NCBI GenBank assembly: GCA_011322715.1
Contig: DRLX01000024.1
Location: 1-11,939, forward strand
From: Desulfobulbaceae bacterium
GTDB lineage: Bacteria; Desulfobacterota; Desulfobulbia; Desulfobulbales; Desulfobulbaceae
Length of the DNA: 11,939 nt
Direction: 5' to 3'
Shown: piece by piece, positions 7,305 to 11,939 of the stretch
Layout: each line of letters opens with the position of its first letter
Position numbering within the stretch: the first letter of the stretch is position 1
Position numbers and translations under genes: made by a program
The notes under the pieces: model-generated
What the model was told of the DNA's origin: nothing
Database searches by the model: none
Seen by the model: the letters and a program-made list of their open reading frames with translations, nothing else

Positions 7305-10300
7305 ATGCAGCTCACCTTACAAGATATAGTCAAGTTCAGAGGCGATCGCCTTTTCCACGGGGCCGTTAATATTGACTGGTTTTTATCGGATGAGGAGAAA
7401 CGCCGCAAGGCATCCGAGGCTTTCGTTTTTCATGGTCCCAAATATCATGGAGTAAGCCAGGATGATGTTGGCCATGCCCATGGTCACCGGCTGGTAGATA
7501 CGGCCAGCTTTGCTAGGCAGGTTATAAGACGGTGCTGTGGGCTGGATGATCAGCCTTTTACTCTGGCCATCGCTGGCTATGGAACCGGAAAGTCACATTT
7601 GGCCCTTACACTAGCAACGCTCCTTGCATCTCCTTCGGGGGATACGGCTGCGGCAATCGTTGCCGCCTTGCAGACCGCAGATCCAGGTATTGGCGATGAA
7701 ATACACGCTTTGTTGCGGGAAATCCGTCCTTGCCTTGTTATTGCCCTAAACGGGATGCGCAACTTTGATTTGACAGCCGAGGTTACACGGCAGGTTATCT
7801 TGCAGCTGCGCGCCCGAAATCTGGACACTAGCCCCATTGACGAATTACGACCGCGTTTTAGGCAGGCGGCCAATCTTATTCGCATGGCAGGCGAAAATGT
7901 GATCGCAGAATTGCTGGCGGACACAGGCATGCCGGATGTTGACAGGATATTGAGTGCGCTTGAAGAGCAGGATGAATATGTATACGGGAAGGTGCAAGAT
8001 TTTTTTGCCGAGCGTGGTATGCCCATTCGTGCCCTGGGAGGAGAATCCGCACGGGAAGTTCTTGATGTCGTAGCCCGTGAGTATTGCGGCGATGGCAAAC
8101 CGTTCATGCATGCTCTCGTTCTGTTTGATGAATTTGGCCGCTATACGGAATTTGCTACTGTCCGCAGCCAAATCGCAGGCAGCGGTGTTTTGCAGGATTT
8201 ATTCGAGGGCGTGCAGGGGAATGCCGATACTACGACCTTTATCGGGTTCATACAATTTGAACTTAATGCCTATGTCCAACGGGTTGCTCCGGAATATAAA
8301 AATGACATACTACGCTACATCACCCGCTACCAATCTGCCGCTAAGGTATATCTTTCCATTAACTTAGAGACCCTGATTGCCCATCTCTTGGAAAAACAAA
8401 AAACAGTAGATGTAGATTCCTGGTTTGCTGACCAGCAGGCCATCAAGGAATCGGAATCTATGGCTACAAGTCTCCATAACTGGTTTCCGCAATCGAATAG
8501 TTACAGGCTTTGGACCGATGTTGATTCGTTTCATACAGTTGTCCGGAAGGGATGTTGGCCTCTTTCTCCTTTGACAACGTGGTTCCTTTTTTCGTTAACT
8601 GCTGCTGGCAAATATCTACAGGAACGGTCTGCCTTGGCCTTGCTTGGTGATTTTTTTCAGCGGTCAAAAGAAATAGAGGCAAAGGCGGAGAGGAATTGGA
8701 CGCTGGCTCCGGTGAGCTTGTGGACCGACGATCTTCTTCAAGAGCTTATCTCCTCTGAGGAAAGTGGCCAGCAGGGCACGATTACCCACGCCTACGCATC
8801 GGTGTACTCCCGTTATGGCTCCCGGATAACTAAGGATGCAGTGCGTCTTTTGCAGGCTGTAGTTCTTTCTTCAAAAATGGGCTTGCAGGTAGCGAACCGT
8901 GACGAAGCGATTAAGGCTTTAGCGATGTTTGCCGGCTTGTCAGTGTCAGTCCAACGTGCTCAAGACGAAATCAGCCTGCTCCAAAACGAGTACAATATAT
9001 TGGAGTGGGATGATCGTTTTAACCAGTTTGATATTTTAGGCGACGCTGTTCCGCGCACCCAGTTTCTCTCTTTTCTCAGGCAAAGGGTAGCGAGCACCTA
9101 TGATGAAAATGGCAAAGCTAAGTTGTTTGCCAGCAAGGCGTCGGAGTGGTGCGATCTGCTCGGCGATTTGGAGTGTGATTTTGCTGAACGACATTCGATC
9201 ACCACAAAGGAGTGGCGCTATCAAGGGGTGTTGGCAAATTTGGACACCCTTGATGCCCAGATCAGAATCGCAGCTGACAGATGGGGTAAGGCCATAGATG
9301 TTACTGAGCCACGCGGAACCGTTATTTATTGTTATGTGGAACAGAGCCGAGACCCTCAAACTGTTTCATCAAATGTCAAGAAAACACTTCGTGCTGTGAT
9401 TCGTGATCTTGGTATCGGAAATCAGGTAGTTCCAATATTAATTGTTCTCCTTTGCGACGAGGAAGGGGTACTTGGGCAAGCATTGGCAGAGCTAGCCGTC
9501 TTAGAAGATTCTATCAGTGAAGAGGATCGGGCTCGTTTTGGCAATTTAATCGGTGCTCATCAAGAGAAAATGCGTCAGGTAGTCCAAACCCAAATAGAAG
9601 AGCTGATCAAACAGAGAAGATATATAACTGCTTTAATAGAAGAGATAGAAGCCAAGCGATTGAGTCGAGTCGGCACAGAGCTGTTTGAACATATCTACAA
9701 GAAACCATTGCCTTTTCCGTTTGATGGTTTTACAACGACTCGCGGTAACGCAGCTGACAGTTGTCAGGATTTAATTATTGATTTACTGAGAGGAAACCTT
9801 GATTACGATGCTGTGATTTCAAAGCCGGTCAAGGTGAAAAACAGAGCACTGACAACCTTAAATAATTCATGGGATGTTTTTACCCAGACCGGCAAGATTT
9901 CGAGAAGGCCAAAGAATCCTGTAATACGAAAAGTGACCGAGAAATGGGATGACATTCTCCAGTCAGGCCATCACCAGTTTTTCGTTGGAAAAGTTTTGAG
10001 GCAATTGTGTCTCCCCCCTTATGGCGCAAATATCGCCTCCGCTGGACTGCTGTTGGGTGTTTTCGTGGCCCCAAGAAGTGAACAGCTTGTCATTGTCCGA
10101 GATGGACAGCAGTATGCCCTAACCCAATGGCTACAAGAGGGAATATTCAAGAAAAAATTCCTTGATATCACCGCGCTTCAGAATGTGGAGTTGGCTTTTA
10201 TAGGAGAGGCCTCCTCAGAGTGGGAGAATCTCCTGGATGAGTGGGAACAGGCAGAGAGTTATTTAGGCAAGTTCTCTTTCCTTAGAAGGACTTCGGAGCT

Positions 10301-11606
10301 TAAGGAACGTATTTCCGTGCCACCAACATGCAGTTATCGTTTCATCCATCTTGAAGAACAGGCCTATGAAGCAGCTAATGCCCTTAAAAAGATGGAAGAA
10401 AAGCAAGAAGCTGCCTTTAGCAAGCTCGAAGCTGGAGAAAGACAAAAGAACATTAGTTTGTTGAGTTGGGGAGCGGTAAAACTTCTAAAATTAAAAGAAA
10501 GAATGATTGCCGAAATGCCACTCTGGGAGAAACACCAGATTGAAGAGTTGGAGCCTCATATAGAACGGACTGTCCAGATGATTGTACAGTTATTTCCAAC
10601 CTGGCTTGCGGAGCAAAGGCCTGCAAATGACACCCCAGAGGCAGTTGGAGATTTTAAGCATAAAATGCTTCGCCTGGTTGGCAGCAATTTAAGTAAATTA
10701 GGGCTTGTTGCGCTGTCGGAAGATCTTGAGCGTCACACGAAACATGCCATTCGACAGGCGGAGACCATTGCAGAGGCGAACCAGCTAATCCGGGATGTTC
10801 AATCTTGGCTCGATCAACACGCTGATGCTCTGCGATTAATGCGTGTCGCCGAGATTAGAGGGTTGAGGGGTGTAGGGAAGAAATTTTCCGCGAAACTGCA
10901 GGGGATGTCTCGCCGAATCGAGATAAATGAGATTTCTACTCTTCGCGCTCAACTTGTGGATTTTTTAGGCAAACTGCAGGAGGCTGAATCTAGTCTGACG
11001 AAACGCGCTTCACGCCTCTGGGATTCTAAGATCAGTACAGAAGAAGAATTAGACAAACATATTGAGGAAGTAGAGTTCCTGATAAGTGCGTTTGAGGGTT
11101 GTGAAATAGATGTCGATGACTTGCGTGTTATGAAACGAGCGTTGCAGGCATATAAACGCTATTATCATCAGTTGCATGATGATAGTTTGTCATGGCGCGA
11201 GTTTAAATCATTAGCCGAAAAGCTTCGACAAGAGGCTGACGTCGCATTTGGGGCAGAAGAGGCACTGCCCTGGCCGGTTGATGAGACCTTCGAAAACTTT
11301 GTGGCAAATATTTCAACTCAACGAAAACAGAAAAGTTTAGCATGGATTGAATCCATGGAGTCTGTTGTGTCAGAGGTTGACAAAATGACTGTTGCTGAGG
11401 CTAATCGCTTACACTTGAAAGTCGTAAATCCACCAGCAATACTTACGGATGAACACGCTGCGCGACTAGCAAATGTGGTTAGTCGTATTGAGGAGCGCCT
11501 TGAGACCCTTTCTTTAGAATGGTTGATTGAGAAATTCAGAGAGCTTCCTAAAACTGCGCAGAAAAAATTTCTGGAAATAATTCCCCAATTCATTGATATG
11601 CCGTAG
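7305..11606 (+). CDS. Large P-loop NTPase, SspC-like (BrxC/PglY-like alternative)
   Basis: This 1433-residue protein has an N-terminal ATPase with Walker A GYGTGKSH at 91-98 and Walker B LVLFDE at 271-276, followed by FGRYTEFA. The remaining 1100 residues are mostly helical, with charged coiled-coil-like stretches around 1025-1050 (ALKKMEEKQEAAFSKLEAGE) and about 1200-1340. No second nucleotide-binding site, nuclease motif or membrane segment is apparent. The GYGTGKSH form is shared with the large ATPases of BREX (BrxC/PglY) and with SspC. Directly following a DUF4007 gene, it is best read as the SspC-type ATPase that works with SspB and SspD in phosphorothioate modification. The second half looks more A/T-rich than the first. 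It is the last gene of the operon and ends 49 bases before a tRNA-like T-arm. The NTPase call is firm, SspC moderate. Confidence 0.7.
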   Translation: MQLTLQDIVKFRGDRLFHGAVNIDWFLSDEEKRRKASEAFVFHGPKYHGVSQDDVGHAHGHRLVDTASFARQVIRRCCGLDDQPFTLAIAGYGTGKSHLALTLATLLASPSGDTAAAIVAALQTADPGIGDEIHALLREIRPCLVIALNGMRNFDLTAEVTRQVILQLRARNLDTSPIDELRPRFRQAANLIRMAGENVIAELLADTGMPDVDRILSALEEQDEYVYGKVQDFFAERGMPIRALGGESAREVLDVVAREYCGDGKPFMHALVLFDEFGRYTEFATVRSQIAGSGVLQDLFEGVQGNADTTTFIGFIQFELNAYVQRVAPEYKNDILRYITRYQSAAKVYLSINLETLIAHLLEKQKTVDVDSWFADQQAIKESESMATSLHNWFPQSNSYRLWTDVDSFHTVVRKGCWPLSPLTTWFLFSLTAAGKYLQERSALALLGDFFQRSKEIEAKAERNWTLAPVSLWTDDLLQELISSEESGQQGTITHAYASVYSRYGSRITKDAVRLLQAVVLSSKMGLQVANRDEAIKALAMFAGLSVSVQRAQDEISLLQNEYNILEWDDRFNQFDILGDAVPRTQFLSFLRQRVASTYDENGKAKLFASKASEWCDLLGDLECDFAERHSITTKEWRYQGVLANLDTLDAQIRIAADRWGKAIDVTEPRGTVIYCYVEQSRDPQTVSSNVKKTLRAVIRDLGIGNQVVPILIVLLCDEEGVLGQALAELAVLEDSISEEDRARFGNLIGAHQEKMRQVVQTQIEELIKQRRYITALIEEIEAKRLSRVGTELFEHIYKKPLPFPFDGFTTTRGNAADSCQDLIIDLLRGNLDYDAVISKPVKVKNRALTTLNNSWDVFTQTGKISRRPKNPVIRKVTEKWDDILQSGHHQFFVGKVLRQLCLPPYGANIASAGLLLGVFVAPRSEQLVIVRDGQQYALTQWLQEGIFKKKFLDITALQNVELAFIGEASSEWENLLDEWEQAESYLGKFSFLRRTSELKERISVPPTCSYRFIHLEEQAYEAANALKKMEEKQEAAFSKLEAGERQKNISLLSWGAVKLLKLKERMIAEMPLWEKHQIEELEPHIERTVQMIVQLFPTWLAEQRPANDTPEAVGDFKHKMLRLVGSNLSKLGLVALSEDLERHTKHAIRQAETIAEANQLIRDVQSWLDQHADALRLMRVAEIRGLRGVGKKFSAKLQGMSRRIEINEISTLRAQLVDFLGKLQEAESSLTKRASRLWDSKISTEEELDKHIEEVEFLISAFEGCEIDVDDLRVMKRALQAYKRYYHQLHDDSLSWREFKSLAEKLRQEADVAFGAEEALPWPVDETFENFVANISTQRKQKSLAWIESMESVVSEVDKMTVAEANRLHLKVVNPPAILTDEHAARLANVVSRIEERLETLSLEWLIEKFRELPKTAQKKFLEIIPQFIDMP

Positions 11607-11652
11607 TCTTGGAACTGGAGACTTGGGTTATTATATCACCGCGTTTGATATG
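11593..11652. repeat. Pair of direct repeats TTGATATG beside the T-arm
   Basis: TTGATATG occurs at 11593-11600, inside the end of the large NTPase gene, and again at 11645-11652, next to the T-arm, 52 bases apart. The flanking context is also similar (ATTGATATGCC and TTTGATATGGC). Repeats of this length can arise by chance; their position beside a possible att site suggests integrase binding sites. Confidence 0.35.
11633..11651. repeat. Inverted repeat ATATCA/TGATAT abutting the T-arm
   Basis: ATATCA at 11633-11638 and TGATAT at 11646-11651 form a perfect 6-base inverted repeat around a 7-base centre (CCGCGTT). It lies immediately beyond the 3' side of the - strand T-arm, where a tRNA-type acceptor stem and CCA would be expected. 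It could be a core-type recombinase site or a small hairpin. Confidence 0.35.
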
Positions 11653-11655
11653 GCA

Positions 11656-11672
11656 GCGGGAATCGAACCCGC
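11656..11672 (-). other. tmRNA/tRNA T-arm remnant, possible att site
   Basis: On the - strand a perfect 5-bp stem GCGGG/CCCGC (11668-11672 with 11656-11660) encloses the canonical 7-base loop TTCGATT, preceded by GGAC (11673-11676). This is the usual 3' region of bacterial tmRNA and some tRNAs. The following bases, TGCCATATCA, carry no CCA end, and no anticodon arm or tmRNA tag sequence is seen upstream, so it is not an intact RNA gene. Integrases commonly target the 3' end of ssrA or tRNA genes and leave such a copy at the far end of the island. The T-arm is plain; the att role is inference. Confidence 0.5.
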
Positions 11673-11681
11673 GTCCATTCT

Positions 11682-11736
11682 CTGTTTGGGGAAAATGTGG
11701 AGAAAAACATTTCCCGCGTAGGGACGCGGAGAACAG
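11682..11736. other. Compact three-way-junction inverted repeats
   Basis: An outer pair CTGTT (11682-11686) and AACAG (11732-11736) encloses two hairpins. The first is GGGAAAATGT with ACATTTCCC (about 11689-11715, one bulged base, GGAGAAAA loop). The second is a perfect 6-bp stem CCGCGT/ACGCGG (11714-11719 and 11724-11729) with a 4-base loop. The hairpins share one or two C residues at the junction. On the - strand this fold leads directly into the T-arm. It may be a structured RNA remnant or a DNA cruciform. Confidence 0.4.
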
Positions 11737-11834
11737 CACTTGGAAACTCTCAAGACATTGTAAATAAAGGGCTTTTGATGTGTCGGCGCTGGGGAGACTG
11801 AATTTCTGGAAGGCGGCGAGCCCTCTACCATTTG

Positions 11835-11885
11835 AAAAAAGACAACCCGTCTTTCCGAGAGGTTTCTCCGGGACGACGGGTTTTT
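11835..11885. terminator. Bidirectional intrinsic terminator
   Basis: AACCCGTC (11844-11851) pairs with GACGGGTT (11875-11882) over 8 bp, with an inner CCGAGA/TCTCCGG stem containing one bulge. A T run follows on the + strand (11881-11885), and an A run at 11835-11840 gives a T run on the - strand. It could end both the defence operon and a convergent - strand gene. Confidence 0.75.
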
Positions 11886-11938
11886 CATTTCCCTTTGTTT
11901 TCACAGGGGGTTGCCTCCATTTTATATCTTTCCAGGCC
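11885..11938 (-). CDS. Possible C-terminal end of a convergent gene
   Basis: On the - strand one frame is open from the window edge for 17 codons and reads GLERYKMEATPCENKGK before TGA at 11887-11885, directly before the terminator hairpin. Placement of a stop just ahead of a terminator is what a gene end looks like, but 17 codons are too few to identify a family, and chance openness is quite possible. Confidence 0.3.
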   Translation of the reverse strand, partial: GLERYKMEATPCENKGK

Positions 11939-11939
11939 C

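Noticed and set aside
11605..11623. Terminator just after the large NTPase gene
   Set aside because: AGTCT/AGACT gives only a 5-bp stem with a 9-base loop and no following T run; the hairpin at 11844-11882 is far stronger.
11590..11904. 104-residue - strand frame
   Set aside because: It runs through the terminator hairpin, the structured segment and the T-arm and overlaps the end of the large NTPase. Its protein includes GRGFDSR, a usual by-product of translating a T-arm.
11640..11939. Intact tmRNA gene on the - strand
   Set aside because: There is no CCA end, no tag reading frame ending in Ala-Ala, no 5' tRNA-like half in the window, and a strong terminator lies inside the expected span.
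1..11939. CRISPR array, insertion sequence or integrase gene
   Set aside because: No regularly spaced repeats, no transposase-like reading frame and no tyrosine or serine recombinase motifs were seen on either strand.

Overview
The window reads as one end of a bacterial anti-phage defence island. Base composition is moderate, estimated by eye at about 55-60% GC in the left half and nearer 45% towards the right end. Genes are tightly packed on the + strand with Shine-Dalgarno sites and GTG/ATG starts. This fits a Gram-negative bacterium, possibly a proteobacterium or Desulfobacterota member, but no housekeeping gene is present and the taxon is a weak guess.

Layout: five consecutive + strand genes fill 2-11606 with at most 18 bases between them. 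(1) 2-4642: a very large protein already open at the window edge. Its C-terminus is a HerA/FtsK-type ATPase of the DptH kind (the restriction ATPase of DNA phosphorothioation systems), and its centre carries a PD-(D/E)XK nuclease-like motif. (2) 4661-5827: an OLD/AAA_21-type ABC ATPase. (3) 5824-6444: a DUF4276 (TOPRIM-like) protein. (4) 6441-7289: a DUF4007 protein, the family of the SspB nickase. (5) 7305-11606: a 1433-residue P-loop NTPase resembling SspC and, more distantly, BREX BrxC/PglY. Genes 2/3 and 3/4 overlap by four bases (GTGA), and genes 1/2 and 4/5 are 18 and 15 bases apart, so the set looks like one transcription unit whose promoter lies left of the window.

Interpretation: DUF4007 plus the large NTPase suggests half of a single-strand phosphorothioation module (SspB and SspC). 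The DptH-like ATPase suggests the matching restriction arm, as in the described SspABCD-SspFGH arrangement. The sulfur-handling proteins (SspD-type PAPS reductase, SspA-type cysteine desulfurase) are not in the window and must lie to the left or elsewhere if the system is canonical. Between the restriction-type and modification-type genes sits an ATPase/TOPRIM pair with the general logic of PARIS or AbiL abortive-infection modules, translationally coupled to the DUF4007 gene. This embedded pair is the most interesting feature.

Right end (11607-11939): no + strand gene. It holds a T-arm sequence on the - strand like the 3' end of tmRNA/tRNA without a CCA end, short direct and inverted repeats beside it, a compact three-way-junction fold, and a bidirectional terminator. 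The last bases may be the C-terminal end of a convergent gene. The T-arm with flanking repeats looks like an integration (att) scar marking the island boundary.
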